NCBI RefSeq assembly: GCF_039839375.1
Contig: NZ_JBDOQU010000016.1
Span: forward strand, 1 to 64,000
From: JBDOQU01 sp039839375
GTDB lineage: Bacteria; Pseudomonadota; Alphaproteobacteria; DSM-16000; Inquilinaceae
Length of the DNA stretch: 64,000 bases
Direction: 5' to 3'
In this document: positions 43,076-53,535 of the stretch, in pieces
Layout of the letters: every line of letters starts with the position of its first letter
How positions within the stretch are numbered: the stretch's first letter is position 1
The notes under the pieces: model-generated
The model's input: only the letters and a program-made list of their open reading frames with translations
Told to the model about the DNA's origin: nothing
Database searches by the model: none
Position numbers and translations under genes: made by a program

Positions 43076-43594
43076 TCAGCCGTGACCGCCGGAGGCGGCG
43101 ATCAGTTCATCCGTCAACACCAGCTTGGCGCGCACGATCTCGTCGAACGGCACCCGCGCCACGGCCGGGGCGGTCTCGGCTTCGGGACCTTCGGCCGGCG
43201 CTTCGACCTCTATCTTGATCTCGCGCCCTTCCGTGCCGTGCAGCTTGCCGCGGAACCGCTTGCGGCCCTCGACGGCGACCCGGCTTTCGACCCGCGCCTC
43301 GAACCCCGCGAACCGGTCGAAATCGTCCAACCGCGTCAGCGGCCGGTCGATTCCCGGCGAGGAGACCTCCAGCGTGTAGGCTTCCCGGATCGGGTCCTCC
43401 ACGTCCAGAAGGGCCGAAACCGCGCGGCTGATCTCCGCGCAATGTTCCACGGTCATCTCCGCCCGGTCGGCCCGCTCCGCCATGATCTGGAGGGTCGGGC
43501 GCATGCCGCCGGTCATATGGACGCGCACCAGCTCATACCCCATGGCCTCGAGCGAGGGGGCGATGATGGCGCCGACTTTGTCCGTACGATCCAT
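43076..43594 (-). CDS. rimP: Ribosome maturation factor RimP
   Basis: RimP assists 30S subunit assembly. The 172-residue protein shows 'PSLEAMGYELVRVHM', 'CAEISRAVSALLDVEDPI' and 'YTLEVSSPGIDRPLTRLDDF' (core LEVSSPGIDRPL), the family signature. ATG at 43594 is preferred; a longer frame to 43702 reads through the terminator of trmB. It is the first gene of the rimP-nusA-ylxR-infB-rbfA-truB-rpsO-pnp run. Confidence 0.95.
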   Translation of the reverse strand: MDRTDKVGAIIAPSLEAMGYELVRVHMTGGMRPTLQIMAERADRAEMTVEHCAEISRAVSALLDVEDPIREAYTLEVSSPGIDRPLTRLDDFDRFAGFEARVESRVAVEGRKRFRGKLHGTEGREIKIEVEAPAEGPEAETAPAVARVPFDEIVRAKLVLTDELIAASGGHG

Positions 43595-43658
43595 GGGCGG
43601 GCGTTCGCGAAGTTTCCGGCCGCGCGGGCGGGCGCGGCGATGAATTTTCCCCAAAATG

Positions 43659-43683
43659 AAAAAAGGCGGGCCGCCGGCCCACC
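43659..43683 (-). terminator. Rho-independent terminator after trmB
   Basis: On the minus strand GGTGGGCC-GGC-GGCCCGCC forms an 8-bp stem (one G-T pair) followed by TTTTTTC. It lies about 100 bases after the trmB stop and before rimP. It therefore separates the miaB-to-trmB block from the rimP-nusA operon, which must have its own promoter in the short remaining gap. Confidence 0.8.
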
Positions 43684-43784
43684 CTTCTATCAGTCCAGCC
43701 ACCAGGACGGGACCGTTATGGGATGTTGGAGGCGCACTATAGCCAGTTCACGATCCGCCGCAACCGTTTTCGAGATGACCGATA

Positions 43785-44477
43785 TCACCGTCGCACGAAG
43801 CGGAGGAAGGCGGGGACGCCGTGCAGGCGTTTCTTCTCGTAGCGGGTGGCGGGCCAGTCGGCGGGGCGGGTCCGCCAGTCGGCGGGGCGTTCGGCGGTCC
43901 AGCGGAAGGCGGGATGCCGCCTGGTGTGGAACAGCATCCAGTCGACCAGCCCCGGATTGTCGCTGGCCAGGCGCAGTTCCGCCCCGCTGCGCAGGATGCG
44001 GGCCAGGACGTCCAGCGTTTCGGGCTGGATGAAACGGCGCTTGTGATGGCGCGCCTTCGGCCACGGATCGGCGAACAGGAGGAAGGTCCGCCCGACGCAG
44101 CCGTCTGGCAGCGCCTCGATCAGCGGCCGGGCGTCGTCGGGATGGATGCGGACATTGTCCAGCCCCAGCGCCTCGACATCCCGCAGGAGGGTGGAGATGC
44201 CGTTGATGAAGGGCTCGCAGCCGATGAGGCCGACATTCCTGTTCCGGTCCGCCTGCCAGGAGAGATGCTCGCCGCCGCCGAACCCGATCTCCAGCCACAG
44301 ATCGTCGACCGGCCGGGGGAAGAGCGCCGCAGGGTCGAGCGTCACCGGCGGGTCGGGCAGGGCGATGCGGAGACGCGGCAGGACGTCGTCCAGCAGCGCC
44401 GCCTGCCCGGTCCGCAGCTTCCGTCCCTGGCGGCGGCCGTAGAGCCGGCGCGCGGCCGGCTGTCCGGTCCCCGACAT
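43785..44477 (-). CDS. trmB: tRNA (guanine-N7-)-methyltransferase
   Basis: TrmB makes m7G46 in the variable loop of tRNA with S-adenosylmethionine. The 230-residue protein has the SAM-binding 'LEIGFGGGEHL' and the family motif 'FADPWPKARHHKRRF', with 'RYEKKRLHGVPAFLRF' at the C-terminus. ATG at 44477 lies 5 bases after the metK stop; a longer frame overlapping metK is a shadow. The metK-trmB link is apt because one supplies the cofactor of the other. Confidence 0.95.
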   Translation of the reverse strand: MSGTGQPAARRLYGRRQGRKLRTGQAALLDDVLPRLRIALPDPPVTLDPAALFPRPVDDLWLEIGFGGGEHLSWQADRNRNVGLIGCEPFINGISTLLRDVEALGLDNVRIHPDDARPLIEALPDGCVGRTFLLFADPWPKARHHKRRFIQPETLDVLARILRSGAELRLASDNPGLVDWMLFHTRRHPAFRWTAERPADWRTRPADWPATRYEKKRLHGVPAFLRFVRR

Positions 44478-44482
44478 GGAGG

Positions 44483-45652
44483 CTACGCGTAGGCGCTTTT
44501 CAGCGGGTCGACGAGATCGAGCCGTTCCCAGGAGAAGCCGCCATCGGCTTCCGGGGTGCGCCCGAAATGCCCGTAGGCGGCGGTGCGGGCATAGATCGGC
44601 CGGTTGAGGCCGAGATGGGTGCGGATGCCGCGCGGCCTGAGATCCATCAGTCCCCGGAGCGTGCCCGACAGCCGGTCCTCGTCCACCTTGCCGGTGCCGT
44701 GGGTGTCGATATAGACCGACAGCGGCTCCGACACGCCGATGGCGTAGCTGAGCTGGATGGTGCAGCGGTCGGCCAGCCCGGCCGCTACCACGTTCTTGGC
44801 CAGGTAGCGGGCGGCATAGGCTGCCGAGCGGTCGACCTTGGTCGGGTCCTTGCCGGAGAACGCGCCGCCGCCATGGGGGGCCGCCCCGCCATAGGTGTCG
44901 ACGATGATCTTGCGTCCGGTGAGGCCGGCGTCGCCGTCCGGGCCACCGATCACGAACCGGCCGGTCGGGTTGACGTAGAACTGGTCCTCCGGGCACATCC
45001 AGCCGTCGGGCAGGACGTTGACGACGTGGGGACGCACGATTTCCCGGATCTCGTCCTGGTCCAGCCCGTCGGCATGCTGGGTGGAGACCACGACCGAGGT
45101 CGCGCCGATCGGCTTGCCGTCGACATAGCGCAGGCTGACCTGGCTCTTGGCGTCGGGGCCGAGATTGGGCTGCGCCCCGGAATGGCGCGCCTCGGCCAGG
45201 CTCTTCAGGATCGAATGGGCGAAATGGATCGGCGCCGGCATGAAGGCGTCGGTCTCCCGGCAGGCGTAGCCGAACATGATGCCCTGGTCGCCCGCGCCCT
45301 CATCCTTGTTGCCCAGCGCGTCGACGCCCTGGGCGATGTCCGCCGACTGCTGATGGACCAGCACGTCCACCTTCGCGTCCCGCCAGTGGAAACCGCCCTG
45401 CTCGTAGCCGATCTCCTTGACCGCCTGCCGGGCGACATCCTCCATCACCCGGGCGGTCACGGCCTCGGGACCCCTTACCTCGCCGGCGATGACGATGTGG
45501 TTGGTCGTGCACAGGGTCTCGACCGCCACGCGCGCTTCCGGCTGGGCGGTCAGGAAGGTGTCGACGATGGCGTCGGAAATCCGGTCGGAGACCTTGTCCG
45601 GATGGCCTTCGGACACGGATTCGCTGGTGAAGACGTAGTTTCCCTGACGCAC
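44483..45652 (-). CDS. metK: S-adenosylmethionine synthetase
   Basis: MetK joins methionine and ATP to form SAM. The 389-residue protein has all signatures: 'EGHPDKVSDRISDAIVD' (ATP and Mg), 'GAGDQGIMFGYAC' and 'GGGAFSGKDPTKVDRS'. The start is GTG at 45652 with AAGGG upstream; the ATG at 45666 is out of frame. The leader contains a stem, CCGCCG-N15-CGGCGG (45713-45739), of unknown meaning. I could not match it to a known SAM riboswitch. Confidence 0.97.
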   Translation of the reverse strand: MRQGNYVFTSESVSEGHPDKVSDRISDAIVDTFLTAQPEARVAVETLCTTNHIVIAGEVRGPEAVTARVMEDVARQAVKEIGYEQGGFHWRDAKVDVLVHQQSADIAQGVDALGNKDEGAGDQGIMFGYACRETDAFMPAPIHFAHSILKSLAEARHSGAQPNLGPDAKSQVSLRYVDGKPIGATSVVVSTQHADGLDQDEIREIVRPHVVNVLPDGWMCPEDQFYVNPTGRFVIGGPDGDAGLTGRKIIVDTYGGAAPHGGGAFSGKDPTKVDRSAAYAARYLAKNVVAAGLADRCTIQLSYAIGVSEPLSVYIDTHGTGKVDEDRLSGTLRGLMDLRPRGIRTHLGLNRPIYARTAAYGHFGRTPEADGGFSWERLDLVDPLKSAYA

Positions 45653-45800
45653 GGCGGGCCCTTCATTCTGACGGTCGGAAGCGGGATTGGCGGCGGTTCC
45701 ATGGCGCGCAATCCGCCGTTTCTTGCAAGGAAGCGGCGGACGGTCAATGAAAAGCTTATGGGAAAAGCCGCCGGGAAAAGCCGAACCGAGGGGGCAGCCG

Positions 45801-46274
45801 TCAGCCGCGGCTGTCCTCCGGATCGCCGCGATGAGCGCCGGCGATGGTCCGGGTCAGGTCGAAAAGGCGCTTGCGGATCGCCGGATCGGTGATGCGGTAA
45901 TAGGCGCGGACCAGCTCCAGCGTTTCCCGCTTGGCCATGGGGTCCAGCTCATGGGCATAGGGCGCCGGCTCCTCCGCCAGGCCCGGCGCGGCGGCAGGAG
46001 CCGGGCCGGCCGGCGCTTCGTCGAAGAAATAGCTGACCGGTACGTCGAGCACGCGGCTCAGATCGAACAGGCGGCTGGCGCCGATGCGGTTGGCCCCGCG
46101 CTCGTACTTCTGTACCTGCTGGAAGGTCAGTCCCAGCGCATCGCCCAGCTTCTCCTGGCTCATCCCCAGAAGCGTACGGCGCAGGCGGACACGGCTTCCG
46201 ACATGGATGTCGACGGGATTGGGCGTGCCGAGCCGCGGCCGGCCGGCCTTTCTCCTGGGAGGTTCGGATGTCAA
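45801..46274 (-). CDS. XRE-family helix-turn-helix regulator
   Basis: The 157-residue protein has an N-terminal basic tail and a Cro/CI-type HTH (about 25-85: 'VRLRRTLLGMSQEKLGDAL', 'TFQQVQKYERGANRIGASRL', each read as a core). A low-complexity linker and a short C-terminal helical domain ('LVRAYYRITDPAIRKRLFDL') follow. The predicted start is TTG with AGAGAG upstream. It lies between lnt and metK on the same strand, a position that recurs in alphaproteobacteria, so it may act on metK or the block. The target is not known. Confidence 0.87.
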   Translation of the reverse strand: MTSEPPRRKAGRPRLGTPNPVDIHVGSRVRLRRTLLGMSQEKLGDALGLTFQQVQKYERGANRIGASRLFDLSRVLDVPVSYFFDEAPAGPAPAAAPGLAEEPAPYAHELDPMAKRETLELVRAYYRITDPAIRKRLFDLTRTIAGAHRGDPEDSRG

Positions 46275-46390
46275 TGCGGAAGCTCTCTGATGATGTCGCC
46301 AGCGAAATCCGTCATACGGTCGTATGCTGTATTACGGCGTTTCAAGCCGGCAGGCCAGCCTTTTGCCTAGCCTTTTGCAAGAGATGAGGC

Positions 46391-47980
46391 TCAAGCGCGG
46401 CCAAGGCGGCGCAGACCGATCGCGGCGACCGAGAACAAGGCCAGCAACAGCCACAACCCGCGGTCGCCGAACCGGGCGTAGAGCGTAGGCTCCGCGAGCG
46501 CGACCGGCAGGTCGGCGTCCAGGACGCCCTGTTCGCCCAGCCCCAGCCGGGCCGTCACCCTGCCATAGGCGTCGACCACGCCGCTGATCCCCGTGGTCGC
46601 CGCCCGGACCAGCGGGAGCCCTTCCTCCACCGCGCGGGTGCGGGCGATGGCGAAATGCTGATGCGGACCCGCCGTCTGTCCATACCAGGCGTCGTTCGTC
46701 AGGTTGAGCAGCCAGGCCGGCCGAACGGCGTCTTCGCCTTCCGCCGTCACCTCGCCGGGGAAGATGACCTCATAGCAGATCAGCGGGCTGACCGGCGGCA
46801 GGCCGGGCAGCTCAAGCGTCCGGGGACCGGGGCCAGCCGAGAAATCGGTGGTCCCGGAGGTGATCTTGTCGATCGGCAGGACCGAGCGGAAGGGGACGTA
46901 CTCCCCGAACGGCACCAGATGGAACTTGTCATAGGTTCCGACCACCGCGCCCGCCCCGTCGATCGCGGCCAGGCTGTTGAAGTACTGGACCGGACCGCCG
47001 CTCTCCACGATCCGCGGCGCGCCGGCGATCACCAGCCCGTCATCGGGAACCACCCGCGCGATCGCCTCCCGCGCATGGGCGTCGCGGCTGAGGAAATAGG
47101 GGACGGAGGTTTCCGGCCAGATGATATGGGTCACCGGCTGCGTCGCCGGCCGCGCGCTCAACGCCAGATGCTGCTGGAAGATCTGCGGCCAGAGGTCGGG
47201 GTTCCATTTGTCGGCCTGGGAGGTAGCGGGCTGCACCAGCCGCAGCCGAACCCCTTCCACCGTCGCGGTGGTGGCGTCCTGGAGGCGCAGCCAGCCGGCG
47301 ACCGAGAGGCCGGCGAACAGGAGCAGCCCCAGCGCCGTCGCCACGCCGCCGCCGCGACGGCCGATCGCCGCCGGCATCGCCATCGCCGCGACGGTGAGGG
47401 CGCTCAACCCATATATCCCGATCCAGGCGACGCTCTGCAGCACCGGAATCCAGCCGACCCAGCTATAGCCGATCAGGTTCCAGGGGAACCCCGTCAGGAT
47501 GTGGCCACGCAGATATTCCGCCAGCGTCCACAGCACCGCGAAGGCCAGCACCCGCGAGACGCCCTGGAGCCGAAGCCCGTGGAGCAGCCAGAGGGCGAGC
47601 CCGGTGAAGATCCCCAGCAGCGCCGGCAGGCCGGCGACGGCGAACGGGATCAGCCAGAAGAAGCGCGCCAGGTCGACGGTGAGCGCCCAGGCGATCCAGT
47701 AGAGGCCGGCGACGAAGAAGCCGAAGCCGAAGGACCAGCCGATCGCGAAGGCGGCCCGGCCCCGCTCCGCCCCGTCCAGCAGGAAGAGAAGGCCCGGGAA
47801 GGCGACCAGCAGCAGCGGCGCGGCGCAGAAGGGCGGCATGGCGAGCGCCGCCACCGCCCCCAGCGCGATCGCGGCGGCATGACGCCGCCAGCCGGTGAGC
47901 GCGGCGATCCGCGTACGCAGGCGGCCGGCGGTTGTCGCCGACCGGCGGGAAGCGCCGGCCGGCGCGGCGTGGTCAGGCAT
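46391..47980 (-). CDS. lnt: Apolipoprotein N-acyltransferase
   Basis: Lnt adds the third acyl chain to the N-terminal Cys of lipoproteins in the inner membrane. The 529-residue protein has about six N-terminal helices, a periplasmic nitrilase-like domain and a final C-terminal helix. The catalytic Glu, Lys and Cys are in 'IIWPETSVPYF', 'YDKFHLVPFGEYVPF' and 'PLICYEVIFPG'. It overlaps corC by 8 bases. Confidence 0.96.
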   Translation of the reverse strand: MPDHAAPAGASRRSATTAGRLRTRIAALTGWRRHAAAIALGAVAALAMPPFCAAPLLLVAFPGLLFLLDGAERGRAAFAIGWSFGFGFFVAGLYWIAWALTVDLARFFWLIPFAVAGLPALLGIFTGLALWLLHGLRLQGVSRVLAFAVLWTLAEYLRGHILTGFPWNLIGYSWVGWIPVLQSVAWIGIYGLSALTVAAMAMPAAIGRRGGGVATALGLLLFAGLSVAGWLRLQDATTATVEGVRLRLVQPATSQADKWNPDLWPQIFQQHLALSARPATQPVTHIIWPETSVPYFLSRDAHAREAIARVVPDDGLVIAGAPRIVESGGPVQYFNSLAAIDGAGAVVGTYDKFHLVPFGEYVPFRSVLPIDKITSGTTDFSAGPGPRTLELPGLPPVSPLICYEVIFPGEVTAEGEDAVRPAWLLNLTNDAWYGQTAGPHQHFAIARTRAVEEGLPLVRAATTGISGVVDAYGRVTARLGLGEQGVLDADLPVALAEPTLYARFGDRGLWLLLALFSVAAIGLRRLGRA

Positions 47981-48887
47981 CGTCGACGGCGATCTCGGGC
48001 TCGGTGCGGCGCACGCGGAGGCGGCGGATGCGGCGCGGGTCGGCGTCCATCACCTCGAATTCCAGGCCGCGGGCGTGGCGCAGCAATTCGCCGCGCGCCG
48101 GAATCCGGCCGGCCATGGAGAAGACGAGGCCTCCCAGCGTGTCGATGTCCTCCCGTTCATCCTCCTCCAGGATGGCGCCGACCTTGTCCTCGAACTCCTC
48201 GATCGGCAGGCGCGCATCGGCGACGAAGCTGCCGTCCGGCCGTTCGGCCATCCGGGGCGCCTCGTCGATGTCGTGTTCGTCCTCGATCTCGCCCACGATC
48301 TCCTCGACCAGATCCTCGATCGTGATCAGCCCGTCGATGCCGCCGAATTCGTCGACCACCAGCGCCATGTGCTGGCGGTTCTCCCGCATCTCCAGCAACA
48401 GGTCCAGGATCGGCATCGACGGCGCGATGATCAGAACGTCGCGCAGCAATTCCTGGAGGCGCAAAGGTTCGCCCGACGCGATGCGGGCCAGCACGTCCTT
48501 GATGTGCAGCATCCCGATCACGTCGTCGAGCGATTCCCGATAGACCGGGACGCGGCTGTGGGCGTTGCGCGACAGGATGGCCGCGATCTCCTCGGCCGGC
48601 GTGTCGACCTCCAGCGCCGTGATGTCGGCGCGCGGTATCATCACGTCGTAGGCGGTCAGATCCTTGAGCCGCAGGATGTTGGAGAGAAGCATCCGCTCAT
48701 GCACGGCCGCCGGAACGTCCGGTTCGCCGCCATCCTCGATCAGCTCTTCGATCGTGTTGCGCCAGTTGGCCTCCGATTTGCCCCGGAGCGACGCCCGGAG
48801 CCAGGTGCGGAACAGGCCCGGCAGTGTCTGGGAGGATTGTTCGGCCCCGCTCTGGCGGGGCGGTCGACTGACAGATGTATCGGTCAT
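47973..48887 (-). CDS. CorC/HlyC-type protein with two CBS domains
   Basis: The 304-residue protein holds a CBS pair (about 70-200: 'DVMIPRADITALEVD', 'VIGMLHIKDVLARI', 'GGIDGLITIEDLVEEIVGEI' as cores) and a C-terminal CorC_HlyC domain (about 215-295: 'DTLGGLVFSMAGRIPARGE'). It lacks the DUF21 membrane domain found in longer relatives. The family is tied to Mg/Co efflux in enterobacteria, and this short soluble type is often named corC or ybeX. It lies between ybeY and lnt, the order seen in most proteobacteria. Confidence 0.93.
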   Translation of the reverse strand: MTDTSVSRPPRQSGAEQSSQTLPGLFRTWLRASLRGKSEANWRNTIEELIEDGGEPDVPAAVHERMLLSNILRLKDLTAYDVMIPRADITALEVDTPAEEIAAILSRNAHSRVPVYRESLDDVIGMLHIKDVLARIASGEPLRLQELLRDVLIIAPSMPILDLLLEMRENRQHMALVVDEFGGIDGLITIEDLVEEIVGEIEDEHDIDEAPRMAERPDGSFVADARLPIEEFEDKVGAILEEDEREDIDTLGGLVFSMAGRIPARGELLRHARGLEFEVMDADPRRIRRLRVRRTEPEIAVDDA

Positions 48888-49443
48888 TACCGTCGTTGGG
48901 ATGGGGCTGTCGGGGCGGCGCGAGCGCCTTCCGTCGGGCCGACTTCGGCGTAAGGGTCGGCAAGGCCGAACCGCGCCAATACCGCCGCTTCCGTCCGCTC
49001 CATCAGGAGGGCGTCGGCGTCGGTGAGATGATCATAACCGAGAAGATGCAAAACGCCATGGACGATCAGATGGACCGCATGGTCCCGTGGGGCCTTGCCC
49101 TGCTCGGCGGCTTCGCGAAGCACTGTCTCGCGCGCCAGGACCAGGTCGCCCAGCATCACCGGACCGCCCATGGGGGCCGGCGTTTCCTCCCCCTCGGTAA
49201 GCGCGAAGGACAGGACGTTGGTCGGCTTGTCCTTGCCGCGATAGTCGCGGTTGAGGACCCGCACCCTCTCATCGTCGGCGAAGGCGATGCCGATCTCCAC
49301 CTCTTCCTCCGCCGCGTCGCCTGCCTCCAGCGCAGCGATGACGAACGGCGTGACCAGGCCTTCGGCGTCCTCGCCCAGCATCTCCCGCCAGCGATCATCC
49401 TCGACCGTCACGGCGAGATCGAGGCGGTCGGCGAAAGCGGCCG

Positions 49444-49447
<4 letters not shown>
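48887..49447 (-). CDS. ybeY: Endoribonuclease YbeY, rRNA maturation
   Basis: YbeY is a zinc-dependent single-strand endoribonuclease for 16S rRNA 3'-end processing and ribosome quality control. The zinc triad H-x3-H-x5-H is in 'HLIVHGVLHLLGYDH', with 'YRGKDKPTNVLSFAL' upstream. The 186-residue length is normal. It starts with GTG overlapping the phoH stop (GTGA) and ends overlapping the corC start. Confidence 0.96.
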
Positions 49448-50423
<976 letters not shown>

Positions 50424-50427
<4 letters not shown>

Positions 50428-51797
50428 GCGGAAAGCCGCTCCATCGGCTGGTGGACATGTTTGCCGGTGACGATGCCGCCGGTCAGGCTGTTGGCGAACG
50501 CGTCCGTGATACAGACTTCGGCGACCGTCCCGAAAAGCCGGTCCGGGGCGGTCAGGTAAACGGATTGCATGTGCGGGCTGCGGCCGACGAGCTGGCCCTC
50601 CCGCTTGCCCCGCCGGTCGAGCAGCACAGGGATCGTCCGTCCGACCGTCGATCGGTTGAAGGCGATCTGCTGCTCGTTCAGAAGCTGCTGGAGCGCCGCC
50701 AGCCGGTCCGACTTCGCCGATTCAGGCGCCTGGCCGTCCATGCCGGAAGCCGGCGTGCCGGGGCGGGCGCTGTATTTGAAGCTGTAGGCCTGGGCGTAGC
50801 CGATATCGGTGACGAGCCTGAGCGTGTCGGCGAAATCGCGGTCGGTCTCGCCGGGGAAGCCGACGATGAAATCCGAGGAGAGCGCGAGATCCGGCCGGGC
50901 GGCGCGCAACCGGTCGACGACCCGGCGATAATCGTCCGCGCCATGCTTGCGGTTCATCGCGGCCAGGATGCGGTCGGATCCGCTCTGCACCGGCAGATGG
51001 AGGAACGGCATGAGCTGCGGCACCTCGCCATGGGCGGCGATCAGATCGTCATCCATGTCGCGGGGGTGGGAGGTGGTGTAGCGGATGCGTTCCAGCCCCG
51101 CGATCCCGGCCATCTCGCGGATCAGCCGGCCCAGCCCCCAGACGGTCCCGTCCGCCGCCTGCCCGTGGAAGGCGTTGACGTTCTGCCCCAGAAGCGTGAT
51201 CTCCCGCGCGCCGCCGGCGACCAGCCGCCGCGCCTCGGCCAGGATCTGTTCCGGCGTCCGGGAATATTCCGCCCCGCGCGTGTAGGGCACGACGCAGAAG
51301 GTGCAGAACTTGTCGCAGCCTTCCTGAACCGACAGGAAGGCCGAGACGCCCTGGCCTGCGCTTTCCTCCGGCAGATGGTCGAACTTGCTTTCCAGCGGGA
51401 AATCAGTGTTGAGCACGCCGCCGGTCCGCCTTGTCGCCTGGGCGACCATCTCCGGCAGGGCGTGATAGGTCTGCGGGCCGAACACCATGTCGACATAGGG
51501 GGCGCGGGCCATGATCTCCTCGCCCTCCGCCTGGGCGACGCAGCCGGCGACGGCGATGATCATGTCCTGGCCGGAAGCCTTCCGGTCGCGCCGCTGTTCA
51601 CGCAGCCGGCCCAGTTCGGAGAACACCTTCTCCGTCGCCTTCTCGCGGATATGGCAGGTGTTGAGGATCACCATGTCGGCATCTTCGGGGGCCGGCGTCG
51701 CGACATAGCCCAGAGGCGCCAGGACATCCGCCATCCGGGCGGAGTCGTAGACGTTCATCTGGCAGCCATAGGTCTTGATGAAAAGCTTCTTTGTCAC
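50424..51797 (-). CDS. miaB: tRNA-2-methylthio-N6-isopentenyladenosine synthase
   Basis: MiaB is a radical-SAM methylthiotransferase for A37 of tRNAs. The 457-residue protein has an N-terminal MTTase domain with three Fe-S cysteines ('KTYGCQMNVYDS', 'ILNTCHIREKA', 'VAGCVAQAEG'). The radical SAM motif is 'GCDKFCTFCVVPYTRG', and a TRAM domain ends the protein. GTG at 51797 gives the standard N-terminus; an ORF to 51911 adds 38 residues with no family match. It is first in the miaB-phoH-ybeY-corC-lnt run. Confidence 0.96.
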
Positions 51798-51867
51798 CGC
51801 CCGTCCGCGATCAACCGGCGCCCGGTACGGGCGCGCCTCCCCCACATGACCCGAATCCCGTGGGAAA

Positions 51868-52677
51868 TCAAGACCGCGAGGCCGATTCGATTCTCGCCCC
51901 GACCCCCGCATTGGCGTCCGCGACGCCCCCGGCGATCGTCCGCCAGCAATGGTCGGCCAGCGCCTTGCGCCCGGCGAACCCTTCCAGCGCGACCGGCGGG
52001 TGGAAGCGCACGGAGACCCGCAACCGCCCCAGCTTCACCATCTCCCAGAGATGCGGCGCGAGGTCCATGTCGCCATACCAGGCGTAGCAGGGCCTGAGCG
52101 CCCGGCCGAGCGGAATGCCGTCCAGGCGCGTGGCCGTGACCGACACCGGCTGGAGCTGGATCGGCTTGCCATCCACCTCCATCGACGCCACGGCGAAGAG
52201 GGCGGTCTTGAAGGGCAGCGTCCGGTTGCCGTCGCTGGACGTGCCTTCGGGAAACAGGATCAGATTGTCCCGCGCCTCCAGCCTTTCCCGTACCTCGTTT
52301 CGATCCCGGTCGGCGTTGCGCGCCCGGCGGTCGACGAAGACGCTGCGCTGGAGCTTCGCCAGCAGGCCGAACAGCGGCCAGGTGCCGACCTCCGTCTTGG
52401 CGACGAAGCTGCCTTCGATCAGCGCGCCCAGCACCATGATGTCCAGATAGGAGGAATGGTTGCTGATGAAGAGGGTCGGCCGGACGGTCGAGCGTGCGCC
52501 CTCGACCTCCAGATCCAGCCCGACGATGCGGCAGCAGGCGCGATGGTAGAGAAGCGGCAGCCGGTCGCGGACGAAGCCCAGCCGCGCCCAGACCGCCACC
52601 GCCTGGATGGGGATCAGAAGCGCCGTCCATGCCAGATAGACGGCGAGCCGGCAGCTTCCCAGAAGCGGAGACCCCAT
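51868..52677 (-). CDS. PlsC-type 1-acyltransferase, probably OlsA
   Basis: The 269-residue membrane-anchored acyltransferase has a hydrophobic N-terminal helix (about 10-35) and the HX4D motif in 'ISNHSSYLDIMVLG'. The acceptor motif is 'FPEGTSSDGNRTLPF'. It lies 24 bases after an OlsB-like gene on the same strand, so it most likely O-acylates lyso-ornithine lipid, as OlsA does. Lysophosphatidic acid is the other possible substrate. A C-terminal stretch past residue 240 is not conserved in my reading. Confidence 0.85.
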   Translation of the reverse strand: MGSPLLGSCRLAVYLAWTALLIPIQAVAVWARLGFVRDRLPLLYHRACCRIVGLDLEVEGARSTVRPTLFISNHSSYLDIMVLGALIEGSFVAKTEVGTWPLFGLLAKLQRSVFVDRRARNADRDRNEVRERLEARDNLILFPEGTSSDGNRTLPFKTALFAVASMEVDGKPIQLQPVSVTATRLDGIPLGRALRPCYAWYGDMDLAPHLWEMVKLGRLRVSVRFHPPVALEGFAGRKALADHCWRTIAGGVADANAGVGARIESASRS

Positions 52678-52701
52678 CGGAACGGCGACGCCCCTCCGGG
52701 A

Positions 52702-53535
52702 TCAGAGACGCTGATAGGCCAGGACCGGCCTTCGTTCGCGCTTTTCGTAGTGACGGTAATATTTCTCCGTCACCAGATCGGTCTTCACAACGACGCACAC
52801 GTCGGTGGTGTTGAACTGATGGTCGACGACCGCGCCGTCGCCGACCAGCCCGCCGAGGCGGAGATAGCCTTTGATGAGCGGCGGCAGCGCCGCGAGCGCC
52901 GCCCGCCGGTCGATGTCGTCGACGCGCAGCCGGTTCATCGGCACGTAGCGCTCGATCAGGGCCTTCGGCCTGAGCGCCGGCGGCGCCAGATGATAGTGAT
53001 AGAGGTAGGAAAGCGGCAGCGAGACCGCTTCGGGCGTGACGCCGGGAATGCTGGCGCAGCCGAACATCAGTTCGATATCGTATTGGAAGACGTAGGCGGC
53101 GATCCCCCGCCACAAAAGCTGCATGGTCTGGCCGGTGCGGAAATCCGCATGGACGCAGGACCGGCCCAGTTCCAGGATCTCGCCCGGATAGCGCAGCAGG
53201 GTCGCAATGTCGTATTCGCCGGCGGAATAGAACGAACCGATCCGCCCGGCCGCCTCCCGCCGGATCAGCCGGTAGGTGCCGACGACGCCGTCCGCGCCCG
53301 GCCCCCGCTCGTGATCGATCACCAGCAGATGGTCGGCGACCGCGTCATAGACGTCGAAATCGCGTTTCCGGGCGGCCATCTCGAAGGACGGCTTGGCCGA
53401 CATCTCGCCATAGAAGATGTCGTAGCGGAGGGACTGGGCGGCCTCCACCTCCGGCGCCGTCCGGGCCAGCCTGACCTCCAGGCTGCCGGCGCGGAAGCTC
53501 CAGCCATAATCCCCTACCGGGGTCGTTTCTGCCAT
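52702..53535 (-). CDS. olsB: Ornithine-acyl[ACP] N-acyltransferase (OlsB-like)
   Basis: OlsB moves a 3-hydroxyacyl chain from acyl carrier protein to the alpha amine of ornithine, the first step of ornithine lipid synthesis. The 277-residue protein has the family pattern 'AQSLRYDIFYGEM', 'VVGTYRLIRREAA', 'ELGRSCVHADFRTG' and 'MFGCASIPG', distinct from ordinary GNATs. Together with the plsC-type gene behind it, it forms an ols operon. Ornithine lipids replace phospholipids under phosphate limitation in many alphaproteobacteria. The 223-base upstream gap up to mucR holds a perfect minus-strand TATAAT at 53708-53713. Confidence 0.87.
   Translation of the reverse strand: MAETTPVGDYGWSFRAGSLEVRLARTAPEVEAAQSLRYDIFYGEMSAKPSFEMAARKRDFDVYDAVADHLLVIDHERGPGADGVVGTYRLIRREAAGRIGSFYSAGEYDIATLLRYPGEILELGRSCVHADFRTGQTMQLLWRGIAAYVFQYDIELMFGCASIPGVTPEAVSLPLSYLYHYHLAPPALRPKALIERYVPMNRLRVDDIDRRAALAALPPLIKGYLRLGGLVGDGAVVDHQFNTTDVCVVVKTDLVTEKYYRHYEKRERRPVLAYQRL

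Noticed and set aside
45653..45800. SAM riboswitch upstream of metK
   Set aside because: A GC-rich stem is present, but the conserved SAM-II and SAM/SAH loop sequences and pseudoknot partners could not be found.
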